This document shows, piece after piece, positions 1 to 11,700 of a stretch of 64,000 nucleotides of DNA; position 1 is the stretch's first letter, and every line of letters begins with the position of its first letter. The position numbers and the translations under genes are program-made. Under the pieces are notes generated by a model that had not been told where the DNA came from, made no database searches, and worked only from the letters and a program-made list of their open reading frames with translations. The stretch comes from Parasponia andersonii (Eukaryota > Streptophyta > Magnoliopsida > Rosales > Cannabaceae), in contig JXTB01000044.1 in the NCBI GenBank assembly GCA_002914805.1, positions 1,448,014 to 1,512,013 of the forward strand, in the 5' to 3' direction.

Positions 1-770
1 TTATAACTCTTTCTCTAAAAGAGAGAATATACAGAGTTGAATATTGCTGAGATATAAAAAGTTTTACAGAGCATAGCTCTTCTATCCCTGTCAGCCATGG
101 ATTTGGCATGATTTATCCTTTCTGTTGCATCAATTGGTATCAAAGTCAAGATTAGATCCTTGGTATTGATGGCCATGGTCGGCAATTTGGATGGATCGAT
201 GACCCTGGCGGAACCAAGGCAATGGTTTTCGCCCTCAACTGAAAGGAATCGAAGATTCATGGGTACAAGGCGCTATGAAATTCGACGATAGGTGTGGTTG
301 CTGATTTCGCGATGGGAGAAGCCGGAGCCAAGCTTCAGTGACAGTAAATGGTGGACAGAGTTTGCCTTCGACGCCGCTGTTCAGCGATCCTAGATAGAAG
401 AATGTCTTGGATTTTGAAGTGAGAGTGCCTAACTGAATCCTTCAACATGATCAACGGAAGACAACAAGAGATATGTTACCACCAGTGAGGGTTTCACAAT
501 CAAATCTACTGTGTTCCAGTCGACAAGATTCCATAGATGATTATGGGGATTCAAAAACTTCAAGATGTTTTCCTAAAATTGTAGATTTTTACGATGTTGG
601 TGATTTTTGTATTCCAATTTTTGATGGGTCTCTCAGAATGAAAGGCGTTATTGCTTGGATTGAAGAAGTAGATGACTTGTTTACTAATTTCTATGTACCA
701 CTGGAAAAACAAGCAAAATTGGTGTCGATTAGTTTCAAAGATTATGCTTCTTTGTGGTAATAAGCTGATA
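1..770 (+). mobile_element. Truncated Ty3/gypsy-like LTR retrotransposon (LTR tail, PBS, broken gag)
   Basis: Bases 1 to about 130 look like the 3' end of an LTR, with a TATA-like gagatataaaaag near 49-61. They are followed by ATTGGTATCAAAGTC near 130-144, which resembles the initiator-tRNA-Met primer-binding site (TGGTATCAGAGC). Downstream, the frame at 473-760 encodes a gag-like stretch with an I-F-D-G-S-L motif, a W-I-E-E-V-D block and K-L-V-S-I-S-F-K-D-Y-A-S-L-W near its end. This is the arrangement of plant Ty3/gypsy gag (EGSL...WL..VE...KLVALKLK.YA.LWW). The frame stops right after the conserved W and no protease, RT or integrase follows, so the element is cut at about 770. The 5' part of the LTR lies outside the window. 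Family assignment is by motif recognition only. Confidence 0.6.
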
Positions 771-1429
771 AAAGACATTCTAGTCCTGCTTCAGGTACTA
801 ATAACATACACACTCCTATAAGTACTAGCAAACTAGTCATACGCATAAGAATAACAGGAGACAAAAGTTAACTCAATACAGCTCAGAAGCCCGACAATAA
901 ATTGATCCAAGCCCAACTAAATCAAACATAGATAAGCAACTAAAATAAAGAAGTGTAAATGCAACCAAGATAAGACGCCATTTCAACATTTATATTATGC
1001 TTGGCTTATACTCCTACTTATTGTTTTAACGAATGACCGGATCATTTTATTGTACATTCTCAATAAAATCATAATATGCAAGTGACATACAAATATATGG
1101 AAGAGAGATAATATCAATAATGATCTTTGAAAAATGTACGGGGACACTGCCATGAAAATGGCTTCTAGGCTACGTCGAATTTATAAGTAGATACAGAAGA
1201 CAGTAATTAATGGCACAGCCTAGCAAGCTTTATTTCAACGAAAACTCATCTAACCAGCAGAAGACTTTTGACTTTTTGAATGAAGCAATCAGAAGTTCAT
1301 ATGAAAGACCAATAAATTGGCATCACCACTTCAATGTAAGTTGGTCAGTTTCCTGACAAGTATGAAGTATCATGCAAATGCAATACGAACAATTTACATG
1401 CTAGAAAGAAGATTCAAGGAAACTTCTCT

Positions 1430-3665
1430 CTATTCTGCTCTCGATTGGCCAGCTCGTGATGAAAGAATGATACCGACAATAAGGCCATACAAAGCCAAAG
1501 CTTCAGCAAAGATGAGAATCAGGATCATTCCAACAAAAAGCTTTGGCTGTTGTGCGTTCGCTCTGCAAAAGAATTAAATTTCAGCCAGGTACATCATTCA
1601 TAGTGCGTATTGGCTTTAAAATGAGTAGCACCACCATATATAATGTAAAAAGTATCGTTGTCTAGATTATACAGATAACAAAAGCATAAATCAACAGATG
1701 GTAGCTAAAAAATAAACCATGCATATAAATTTTCTGTCGAACTAACATAATGACAAAAAGTAACCAAACTCCGTGGAATGGACTGTCCAATTACGTAGCA
1801 TAAGCAATGACTTTCTTCTGTAAAATTCGTTTAAGGCAAGATAATTACTTTTCCTCTGCGACCACAAAAATTAGGAACTATATGTCAATTCAGTTGTATC
1901 AACATCCATTATTTTTTCTTTTTATTTTCTCTTCTCGAAAAATAATTAAATTTTTATATCAATAGCCAGCTAAAGTTAGTAGAGTTAACTGCAAGACTCC
2001 AATACAATTCTTAAATAATTTGTAATTATGGTCTCCCTATAGTAACAACTCACTACGAATTTAGGCTACTACTAGTCATGACACACTGAACGGATTGTAG
2101 TTAACACTTAACAAACAGAGTGTATGTCTGAATGCGGACAATACAAATAAAATTATTATTGTCTCCCTAACAAAGTGTTAAATGTATACACACATTAAAA
2201 ATAACTAAATACATACACACATAAACATTGACAAAATAGAAAGATAAATAAAATGACATTTCCAATGTCTTGAAATTCAGGGATCAATGACTCAAAACCA
2301 AAGCATTTCCCTTCATAAATAATTTGAGGGCTACGCAACAAGAGGTGATCTCTCCATCCCCATAAACCCTACCAACCTTGGTGAAGATTTGATGCCAAGA
2401 CCAAGGGATTTTATAAACTCAACTAGTTGATAAGTCCAAATAATTGGCAAAGTTATTAGACTTATCATGTATTAACAGCCAAAGAGTTAATATTGTTATC
2501 ATTATGCATCAATCACCATCCACAAGAAAATATAAACTTTTGATTAAAAAGGTCCCCTAATTCATTATTTTGACAAGTTAAGCAACTTGGGCAACCAGCA
2601 CATAGTCTAAACAGATAATGACATCTTTCTTCTACATCGAACTCAGTAATGACAAATGAAAACAACCAACTAGAACACTACAAATTCCAATGAGTAAACA
2701 GAATGCAGAGTGATAAATACTAAAAGCAGGCCCTCCTCTTCCCTTACATATTGTCTAAGAACGTCATGTCAAATTAGATGAAGTGATCATATCTATGCTT
2801 ACAAAAATATATATCTGGAAAAAGAAAGCTATCCAAACACATAATACCAAAAGATCAACACAGCTAAGCGTGTGATTCAGCAATTCACTGAAGGCACCCC
2901 AAGTCCTTAGAGAGATTTACTTGAATAGACATGTTGCATATAACATAACTTCTTCAAACGTCGCATTATAACTTTAAACATAGTAAAGCCAACAACAAAG
3001 TACACAATCATGCCTCACACAATAGATTCAATTACAAATTCCAAAAGAACTAACAAAATCGTAGTTGAAATTTTCAAACAAAAAGCAAGAAACAAAATCT
3101 GAAAAATACCCAACAAAAATCTAAACTTCAATAGCATAAAGGTAACGGTATATAGGAATGAAAAGAGAGCGCACCTAACACCGGCATCGCCGACGATACC
3201 AATAGCCATACCAGCAGAAAGACCGGCGAGACCACAGGCGAGACCAGAAGAGAGATGGGCATAACCATCAAAGAGGTAATACGACTTGGCTTTAGGGTTA
3301 ATCCCAGTACTGATAATAACAGCGATAATTAACCCATAAATACCCAAAACTCCAGCCATAACAACGGGCACAATCGATTTCATCACGAGCTCGGGTCTCA
3401 TCACGCCCATGGACGCCACGCCCACCCCGCTCTTCGCTGTCCCGTAAGCCGCTCCCATACCTACTCAAACAAAAAAACCCATCAAAATTTTGCAACCTAA
3501 AGTCATATTCCAAAAATAAATATAAATTCTAGCGCTGATTTTCATTTTTCATATTTTTTTTTCTCGGGAACCAAACGGAAAATTACAAGAGAAGACAAGG
3601 GCAGCTGCGGCGCCGAGAAAGCCGAAGAAGGGAGCAGTTTCGTCGCCGGTGAAAGTAGAAGACAT
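1430..3665 (-). CDS. VHA-c: V-type proton ATPase 16-kDa proteolipid subunit c (VHA-c), three exons
   Basis: This is the proteolipid that forms the c-ring of the membrane V0 sector of the vacuolar H+-ATPase, which pumps protons into vacuole and endomembrane lumens. Reading on the minus strand, the CDS joins 3665-3587 (79 nt), 3460-3175 (286 nt) and 1562-1430 (133 nt), 498 nt in all, giving 165 residues; the plant family is 164-166. Introns are GT-AG: 3586-3461 (126 bp) splits the Cys codon of VFSC-MGAAYG, and 3174-1563 (1.6 kb) splits the Arg codon of DAGVR-ANAQQP. The start gives [18 protein letters not shown], the usual family N-terminus. Four hydrophobic segments are visible. The essential proton-carrying Glu is present at residue 142 in the last one ([10 protein letters not shown]), and the protein ends [10 protein letters not shown]. 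No frame damage is seen. A continuous frame at 3015-3458 runs into intron 2 and is not the true protein end. Plants have several nearly identical paralogs, so the exact paralog is not assigned. Confidence 0.97.
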
Positions 3666-3830
3666 TGCTGCGTTTAGTTAGAGAATTTGAAGATTGGAAA
3701 GTTGATCGGTGAGGTCTTTGGGTCTGGTTCTGGTGTATCAATGGAGTTAGAGATAGAGAGAGAGAGAGAGAGAGTTGAGACCCGGGTTTTGGCTATTTTC
3801 TTCTATAATACACCAGATTCGATTAGGACA
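3666..3830 (-). promoter_or_regulatory. VHA-c 5' leader and core promoter, with (CT)n tract
   Basis: Upstream of the VHA-c start on the minus strand is a roughly 140-bp leader containing a CT microsatellite (GA on the plus strand, about 3752-3775). CT-rich leaders are common in constitutively expressed plant genes. A weak TATA-like TATTATAG on the minus strand (about 3808-3815) lies a plausible distance farther out. The transcription start is inferred, not seen. Confidence 0.45.
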
Positions 3831-4367
3831 GGTGTGGTGCAGGCAGTGGCAGGAAGCTTCCAACCCGGCCCACACCGTGTATGCTCTAGTTTCTCACTAT
3901 TAAATTCCAAAATAAATTGAAATGGGCTTTTATTGGGCCAAAATATGGGACCTACTTTCTTGATTCGTTTTGTTCTTTGGCCCATTGGCTGTCCAGTTTT
4001 AGAAATGGACCTAACTAGTTGATGTAGGAATCTAAGATAAATAACTACAATCCAGAAAGAAGAGCGATTGTTCGATCAAAACTCTTCACCGAGAATTCAA
4101 TGAAATGGCTCAAAGCAGTCTGCCCCCAAAACAGAAGAAACCACGACTATATCACCGTATTACTAAATAACCACATTGGCATTCGACAAACTATGATAAC
4201 TAACAAGCTCGTAGGGAAGTAGCTATAAATAAACATAAAACGACATAACAAAAGAGAAACGACAAAGCATATTGAGGTTTTAAATGACAATGCTCCTGCA
4301 TTACTAGCATCGTTTTGGGCCAAAATGATTTTCCAACAAATACCTTGTAGAATGACTCTTTAGGAGT

Positions 4368-4485
4368 ATTACAATATTAGTGACGTATATATAGCCGCTA
4401 TATTAATGGCTGATAATTGGCCTCAAAAGGTCATAAATTTGTAGTCATGAAATTTAGTGAGCACCGTCGGTAACATTATAACATT
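4368..4485. mobile_element. Short MITE-like element with TTACAATATTAGTGACG ends
   Basis: The left end TTACAATATTAGTGACG and the reverse complement of the right end (about TTATAATGTTACCGACG) match imperfectly. The same left end recurs at 5979. No coding capacity. Likely a small non-autonomous DNA transposon; no superfamily is assigned. Confidence 0.4.
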
Positions 4486-5177
4486 ACTAGAGAAGAGAAG
4501 TCATTTGGCCCAGATTACTCCAAATTAAGTTTATTTCCCTGTCCAGCTTACTAGAGTACCGGACTAGCTTTGGAGTCAATGTCTAAGTTGCTATAGAATT
4601 TCACGTCCAAGACTTTGCTTTCTGTGTAGAAAAACTTTAGTGATTAATAGATTTGGAAAATCACTAATGTTAAGGATTTACTTGGAAATATTTTATATTT
4701 TCAAATGTGAGGTGAAAGTGTAGAATCTATAGATGTTCTCAAGAGTTTTGGTGAGTTATTTACTATTCATTTAATTTTTAGAAAACAAAGAGCCAAAATT
4801 TCGTCAAGCCAGTTCAAAATATTCATCATTAAATGTTCTAGATGCACGAAATGAGTTGTTTCTTTCTTTTTTTTTTTTTTTCGTAACTCAATTTATTAGC
4901 TCGATTGTGCTATTTCATTGCTACTGCTATTTAGCTTGGAAAGTTGCAGCAAAAGAAAAAATATGATACCCCGCAAAGGGAAAGTCAATGAGGCTTTGAT
5001 TTTTTAATTAGCTGTATGAATTTAAGTAGTCGGTGCATGGTTTGTTATTACGTTTTAAAGACAAAAAATATGCAAGTTGTGATGCATAGTGCAAATATTT
5101 TGGGAAAGAAAAGGCTTATTAAAAAGAATATAACGTAAAAAAAAAAAAATATTGATGAAGGACCACATGTTATTGAT

Positions 5178-5287
5178 TACCATTTATGAGTTCGGAATTA
5201 CTAGTCCAACCACCATAATCGATCATTTCCAATACCATTTATGAGTTCGGAATTACTAGTTCAACCACCATAATCGATCATTTCCAA
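5178..5287. repeat. Two-copy tandem duplication, unit about 55 bp
   Basis: The block that begins TACCATTTATGAGTTCGG and ends near CGATCATTTCCAA occurs twice back to back with about one mismatch (AGTCCAACC versus AGTTCAACC). Near identity suggests a recent local duplication. Confidence 0.85.
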
Positions 5288-5346
5288 CCCTTCTAAGGAA
5301 AATATGGTTTAATTTTTTTTAAGGTAAAAATATTGTTTCATTTGAA

Positions 5347-5432
5347 TTTACTCCGATGTGCAAAAACGGATAATGTGTAAAATTCTACATAAATATAGGA
5401 CACGAAAACGGATAATGTGTAAATTTCTACAT
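5347..5432. repeat. Two-copy tandem duplication, unit about 49 bp
   Basis: AAAACGGATAATGTGTAAA followed by a TCTACATAAA segment appears twice, separated by about 49 bp from start to start, with minor differences. Confidence 0.75.
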
Positions 5433-5609
5433 AAAGTTTGAAGGAAAGTGTCCAAATTATCTCATATAATGGCGGGCTTGGGTAGGGATATAATGCTTAC
5501 AGTCAGAACCCGCCTCAAAGCTAATGCGGGCCCAACTCGAACTTCTAAATGGATCTCACTAGGAGTAATTCGGCCGAAATGACTTCAATGAATTATTCAA
5601 AAGTGAAAT

Positions 5610-5735
5610 TAGGCTCAGTATCCATTTTGTTCCCCTATATTTTACCAATACTTACTTTTATATTTTAATAGTTTCAGTATCCATTTTGTTCCCTTCTATT
5701 TTACAAATAGTTACTTTTATATTTTAATAGTATCA
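5610..5735. repeat. Two-copy tandem duplication, unit about 58 bp
   Basis: CAGTATCCATTTTGTTCCC, then a TATTTTAC.AATA segment and TTACTTTTATATTTTAATAG, occurs twice in a row. It is the third such doubling within about 550 bp. Confidence 0.8.
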
Positions 5736-5978
5736 TACATATTTTTTTATGTATATATTTCATGTATAAAATATGAGTCATATATATTTAATATTTACAG
5801 CGAAAATATATACATGGTATACACTGTGAAGTTTATTGGTTTCTAGGTATAACTTTTTCATTTATACATGGAATATATTTCGTGGAATACATTTTTCAAA
5901 AACGAGTATAAATAAATTAAAAATAGAAAGCGGGAATTTATGTACTTTTTCCTTTTCAAATTGACTTTTTTTTGGTTG

Positions 5979-6060
5979 TTACAATATTAGTGGCATATAA
6001 TTACTATATTAGTTATTAGTGATTATAATAATTAAGTCTTTGTCATTAATATTGTAATAG
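5979..6060. mobile_element. Foldback/MITE-like element, about 80 bp
   Basis: It starts TTACAATATTAGTGGC and ends GTCATTAATATTGTAA, which are inverted copies with a few differences. The internal ATTACTATATTAGTTATTAG segment is also partly self-complementary. The terminal sequence is shared with the element at 4368-4485, so the two are probably one family. Confidence 0.5.
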
Positions 6061-8419
6061 TCTGAAAAATATCATTTTACAAAATACTCTTAAAAATATT
6101 ATTTTATAGTTCACCAAGATTAAAGTGCCACTATTGAGGTCTATTTCCTAAAATTACTCCCTCATCTTGAGTAAATGACTTATTTTATTTTATTTTTTAT
6201 TTTTGGAGAGATGTTAAGAAAGTATTCGTTCTTATGTTTAATTTTAAAGAGGAAATTATATTTTATACAATAAAATTTCAAAAAAAGTGGGAAAGAAAAA
6301 TATTGGATTTTAAAATTTTTTAAAAGTCTCAAATTTATTTAGAGAAATATTAAATTTAAAATAATTATAAAAATAATATTTTTTTTTTATGAATTAATGA
6401 GGTACTTGAGATTGAGGTAACGGGTCAAATTAGTTTAGGTAACCAAACTGGTTATCTCGAGTATCTTCGGAAGATATCAATTTTAAAGAAAAAATAATAT
6501 TTTTTAAGATATTTTTTAAAAGTTGAATTTTTATAAATAAATTTTTAAAAAATAATATATCTCTCGTAAATTTGGGTTTTTGAAAAATTCAATCATATGG
6601 GATTTTTAAATTTTTTGAACTTTGGGGCTTGACTTTTGCTTTTTTTTTTTTTAAAAAAAAAAAAACCCCCTAATTATATATCTTGATATATAGTTAAAAT
6701 GCTAGTAAAAGACGTCATGTGTTTTGCACGTGACATTAATTACTAAGTGGATATTAATTATTAGTTTTTCTTTTTTGAGCAATAATAAATTTCTAGGGGT
6801 AAATGGAATGAAAACATAAGTGTCCGTACTTTCCACTCTTTGCATCTTATGCAAGCATATATTGAGAGAAAAAAAAAAAATTTACTTTTCTGCCAAAAGA
6901 TGCATCATATATACTATGTATACTTATGGGCTGAGCTTTTTATGAATGAAAAAACGGAGTAGAGATTTTAAAAGTTTGAATAAAGTGTCAATCACATTTA
7001 GAAGACCTTGCTTAGAATATTAGTGATAGCATCCAGGCGGCTAGCTCTGCAGATCTTTCAAATGACAAAAGGAATCCTGATGACGACTTCCTCTTTCACC
7101 ATTCATGCTCCATTCCCTTACTCGAAGTGCAAGAGTTGATGATTCCACTGCATAATGCATGTTTTATGAAAATTTCATTTTCATCAAATCAGGCACTCTC
7201 GTTTTTCATACCAATGGCCAAAGGTGATTTCAAGAGCCATAACTTAAATCTCCAAGTGAACTAGAAAATTATATTTCAAATCTTACTACTATTGAATAAT
7301 TTTAATTGTGTGAAATTTTTTTTAAAAAAAATAAAGGATATAGACTTAAGTTTAATTGCATATTAGTTTACTACAAGGGAAACTATTGCTCAATTAATTT
7401 TTGAATTACATCCAAAAAATTTTTACAGCTGAGCTTTGATTGTTCTCCTTCTACTCTCCACCAAAAAACTTTGAAGCTAAGCTCAGAGATATTTACAATA
7501 AAAAATATGCTTCATTCAGGGTTTAGTTTTTTCAAAATAACTTAGCTATATAATGTACATTATTTATGTTGGATACAAACTATGGATCATTCACCAATTA
7601 TTTGGTGACTATCAGAGAGTCTAGCGACATTGTATTTCACAAAAACCTGGTCATGCTCGTTGTTGTTTCCATGTTTTGATCTAGACGACGTATTCTTTGA
7701 CGCTTGAAATAGTAGCCAAATTTTCTAAATCCACAAGTTCATAATATAAAGATGTAATCTTGTTATTATAAAGTATAAGTTAATAGTATTAGATAACAAA
7801 CCTCAACAGTGTGTTCTATTAGTTGTTTTGACGAGCAACATAAAAGTTCTTTGCATTGTCTCCAAAGATAGTTGCAGATATTACCCCAGATGTGTCGGTA
7901 AGTTCAATTTGGACGCAACATCTATAATATCAGTATAAGCATTTAATTAGTAGTAGCATGCTAAAATATATAGTCGTTTGATATATATGGACTACAATTA
8001 ATTCCTTGTACAATTGTGTGACATTAACTATTTGTACATTTGCGTTTGTTCTTGGAGCAAGTGACGTATACAAACTTGCTAACTAATAAAATGAAGTTTA
8101 TTCACAAACCTAATCTATTTGATATCTATTTGATTGTTTGACAAGTTTCAGCTAATAATTAAATCACTTGCCAAGTTCTTAGAATATGAAGCTCGTCTAG
8201 GCATTTCTATAGGCTACTAAGTCTATAAAATTGAAAAGAATGTTGGTACGCGGATTATTTTAAGTTTTGATTCGTTCATCGTAGCCTTGTTATCAGTTAG
8301 TTTAGTTTAGGCTCTTATTTCTTATTTTATTTTTTTGTAATAAGAGTCTACATTAAAGGGAAAAGGACTGGAAGCTTGACAACCCCAAGCAAGCAACCAA
8401 AACAAAAGTGGCCTATAAA

Positions 8420-8830
8420 ACTACGTAGCCCTATTCAAAATACAATCCGGAAATACAGCAAAGGACTGGGCACTCGCTGCCCAAGCTACTAGATTATGGG
8501 CATGAATATTAGCTTATCGGTGGATGTAGCACAATTCCCAGCACTTAATCTGTTTTAACAAGTTCCTAACTTTGTTAACCGGTTTCATTATTTCCCAAGG
8601 AACTTCTTCAATTAATCCCAAAAAATAATCAATAACCTCCTTACAATCTGATTCTATCACAAATGCCTCCTATTTGTTTGAGATGGCCAGATTAACTGCC
8701 AATAGAATGGCTTGAGCTTCAGCAAGTTAAGAGTTGGTTCAATCCAGTTTTGTGTGCAAAACATATAACCATCTCTCCATAATGATTCCAGTTATTGACA
8801 ACTATGAGACCATTTTAAATAAAGACCCCA
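8420..8830 (-). pseudogene. LINE-type RNase H (RVT_3-like) domain remnant
   Basis: On the minus strand the translation shows L-A-E-A-Q-A-I-L-L-A-V-N-L-A near 8720, an internal stop, then V-I-E-S-D-C-K-E-V-I-D-Y, and farther on C-Y-I-H-R, a stop, and A-H-N-L-V-A-W-A. This is the order seen in the RNase H-like domain of plant non-LTR retrotransposons (AEA..A...A, ESD...V, HR..N..AH.LA..A). At least two in-frame stops are present and no RT domain was recognised nearby, so this is a decayed 3' fragment. A degenerate host RNase H-like gene is possible but less likely. Confidence 0.6.
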
Positions 8831-9072
8831 AAAATCAGATTAACAAAGTAAAGTTCAGAATAATTATCCAAGAGGCAAAAAAGATTTATACTTAGTTTGT
8901 CCATGCACCTTCTAAGCCATTTCAAGTCAGGAATGTTATAAGCTTATAATTATTAAATCTACAATATCTTTGTAGAATCTATTAAAAAAGCTTAATAGAT
9001 AATAATATTGATACTCATCTTAGTAGAATCTATTAATAACCTTAACTGTAACATCTTTGAGAGAACCTAATC

Positions 9073-11700
9073 TGTCACAACTGAAAATTTAAGATCATGA
9101 TTTTTAGTAATTTTATATGAATATAATAATAAACAGTGATTTTACAAAAATCCAAAATATCAAGTACTTCAAATTTTTATTTTTGGTCCTCAAGTTAGTA
9201 TAAATTCTTTAACTAAGAAACTTCTCATTAATTTTCAGTTATTCAAGAAAATGTTCATTAGAGTTTAATAAGATTTTTAGTTGATTCATTTGGAAACCTA
9301 TTAAAAAATCATAAATTTTGAGAAAATAAGTTTAATTAAAGTTTTTAGTCTAATGTCCAAAATAAATTACATAAAATCATTTATAGTTCAAAGTACTCAA
9401 TTTAGTAACAAAACTATCTTCATACATCCACTTAGTAAATATACTAATCTTGGCTAAATAATTTTGACATAGAAAAGAAAAGTGATATAAAATAGGAACC
9501 AACCAAGGAAGATGTATAAAACTACAAGTATATACTAAATATGCTTGTCAAGCCACCATGACAATTACCATAAATAATTAAATACCTGAAAGTGAGATGA
9601 AGCATAAGGTGAGTATGTGAATGCTCAGTAGAGATTCAATTTCAAGTTTTTAACCAGTATAAAAACACTTACTTTTCCTGCATGGTCAGTAAAATACTAA
9701 TCCAATTAAATTCATTTTCCAAAAGATCAATCATTTCAAACCATTATAAAACACTATTTTAATTCAGTATATATTATTCAAGTCTTCACAAATGCACATA
9801 ATATTTCTTAATTCTGTAATATCTAATGCTCATGATATATGAGGGTTCTAACTATCTATTCGATAAATGTGAGTTTTCTTTTTCTTTCTTTTTTCTTTTC
9901 CTTTTATTTTCCAGCATTTTATTGAAATATCGTGATTCCAATGTTTAATGTTGGAATATTGTGATTCCAGTATTCATAATATTAGAACACCGTGAATCCA
10001 TCGGTCACGTGAGATAAATGTGCATTACAATACTATATGAATGACATGAATTAGAATATGTAGCATTTTCTACAAATTTACAAATAGACCATGCAATGAT
10101 TTTAATTCAATCCAAGTTTGGTTCTCAAATCTCAATTTTTATTCTATTTATATTTTTCAAAAATTTTAGCAATATAATAGCTGTTTTTTTTCAAAACCCA
10201 TAAAATCTAATTCCTATATCAAAATCCGAAATAAAATATATAATACGTCAATCAGTGTGATATGCCAAATGGTTCCAAGAGCATCGTGATTCCAGTGTTC
10301 TTATTAGAATACCGTGATTCTGTCGACCACTTGAGGTGAATGTATATTACAATACTATATGAATGATATAAATAAGAATATGTACTATTTTCTACAAATT
10401 CACAAACAGACCATGCATTATTTTTAATTCAATTCAAGTTTACTTCTTAAAACTAAATTCTCATTTCATTTATATTTTCTAAAACTTTTGGCAGAATAAT
10501 AGATGTTTTTATCAAAACCCATAAAATCCAATTCCATCAGAAAATTGTTCTAAAATAAAATATGTGGCACAATAACTAGTATGACGTGTCTTATTGACAA
10601 TTTAATATCAAATCAGATCCAAAATAATGTACATAAATATATTTTTTTGTAATTTTTTTATAAAATTCCATATTTATTCAAAATATGAAAATTCATATCA
10701 AAACTGATTTTAAATTCAAGTAATCAAATCTCTACCATGACAAGATAGCGATACAACACTATGGAGTATGTTTGGTGTTGTTTAACATTCATTCAGAGGG
10801 TCGGGGGTCGTTTTCAAACTCTTGATTGCTCACTTCGAAATATCATTTTTCTAATAGAGACTCAAATCGAGAGAAAGACCTCACTATTGAATTTCCTGCA
10901 TCTAAATTAGCTAGGTTAGATATATAACTTGACCAATTCAGGCTCAAGCTGAAATCTAACCCCATAATATATAAAACGAGACGAAATCAGTATCATCTGA
11001 TCTTGTTTTCTGTGCCCGCCACTAGACATAGGCAATATATCTCATTTTTCATATTTTCACTAATATATCATAAATATAAAGTTATTTGACAATCTAATAG
11101 TCGGGGTAAAAAAAGTCAAAAAACCTAAAAGTAAAAAGCTTAAAACTATCAAAAATAGCAAAATTCAATTCAGACAACTTCGAATTGAGATATATATAGC
11201 AGATGTTCCTTGTGTCGAGAAGAATTAGATGCAACTGGTTCCTAGGACTGAGGTGGCCGGAAACGCTGTCAATGGCCAAAAATGTCTGGTGTAATTTTTC
11301 TGCGATTTTTGACAACTAGGTCTTTTGGCGCACTCATAGTTTGGTAGCTTGATCATCCGAAGCTGGTAGTTCTTCCTCGAGGCTTGGCGGCAATTGTTGG
11401 TAACCGGAGTTACTTCATCGATGAGCAACTCATGGTAATGTCTGGTACGTCAGGGGGAAGAAGAGAGAGAAGTTGAACAAAAGAGAGAAAAAGAAAGAGG
11501 GGAAAGAAAGGGTGGAAAGGTGTCACCCTTATAATGGGCATTTGTTTTGCTTTGAAGTCCCTATTTACAAATTATTTCAAATCCGCTCCTTAAATTTATT
11601 GTTTAGTCCCTATTTTTCAAATTTTCTTTTATATAAATCCAAATTTAAATTTTGAATTACGAAATGACCAAGATACCCTTATTTAAAAGGGGTTTTTACA
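9073..11700 (-). repeat. Solo LTR (copy A) of the long-LTR family, minus orientation
   Basis: It reads TGTCACAACTG at the left and GGTTTTTACA at the right, the same ends as copies at 42670-45030, 48611-53702, 49565-51703 and 63494-64000. In transcription sense (minus strand) it begins TGTAAAAACCCC and carries a CT-rich segment. No second LTR, PBS or polypurine tract flanks it. The flanks (TAATC left, TAACT right) are not a clean target duplication. It also holds an internal tandem duplication of about 324 bp. Best read as an old solo LTR. Confidence 0.65.
9935..10580. repeat. Tandem duplication (about 324-bp period) inside solo LTR A
   Basis: Landmarks such as ATTACAATACTATATGAATGA (near 10025 and 10349), CGTGATTCCAGT and AGACCATGCA recur with a spacing of about 324 bp. 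The two units differ at many sites, so the duplication is not recent. Confidence 0.7.

Larger units (their letters stand above)
4000..8400. other. Intergenic, no gene seen; AT-rich with small duplications and foldbacks
   Basis: There is no reading frame of recognisable family and no RNA gene that I can support. Two short inverted-repeat elements (4368-4485 and 5979-6060) and three two-copy tandem duplications between 5178 and 5740 lie here. The stretch 6100-6700 is very AT-rich, with long T and A runs. The rest is unremarkable plant intergenic DNA upstream of VHA-c. Confidence 0.6.

Noticed and set aside
3015..3458. Single-exon 147-residue reading of VHA-c
   Set aside because: After DAGVR the frame runs into intron 2 sequence. 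The true last exon with ANAQQPK...SRAE is at 1430-1562.
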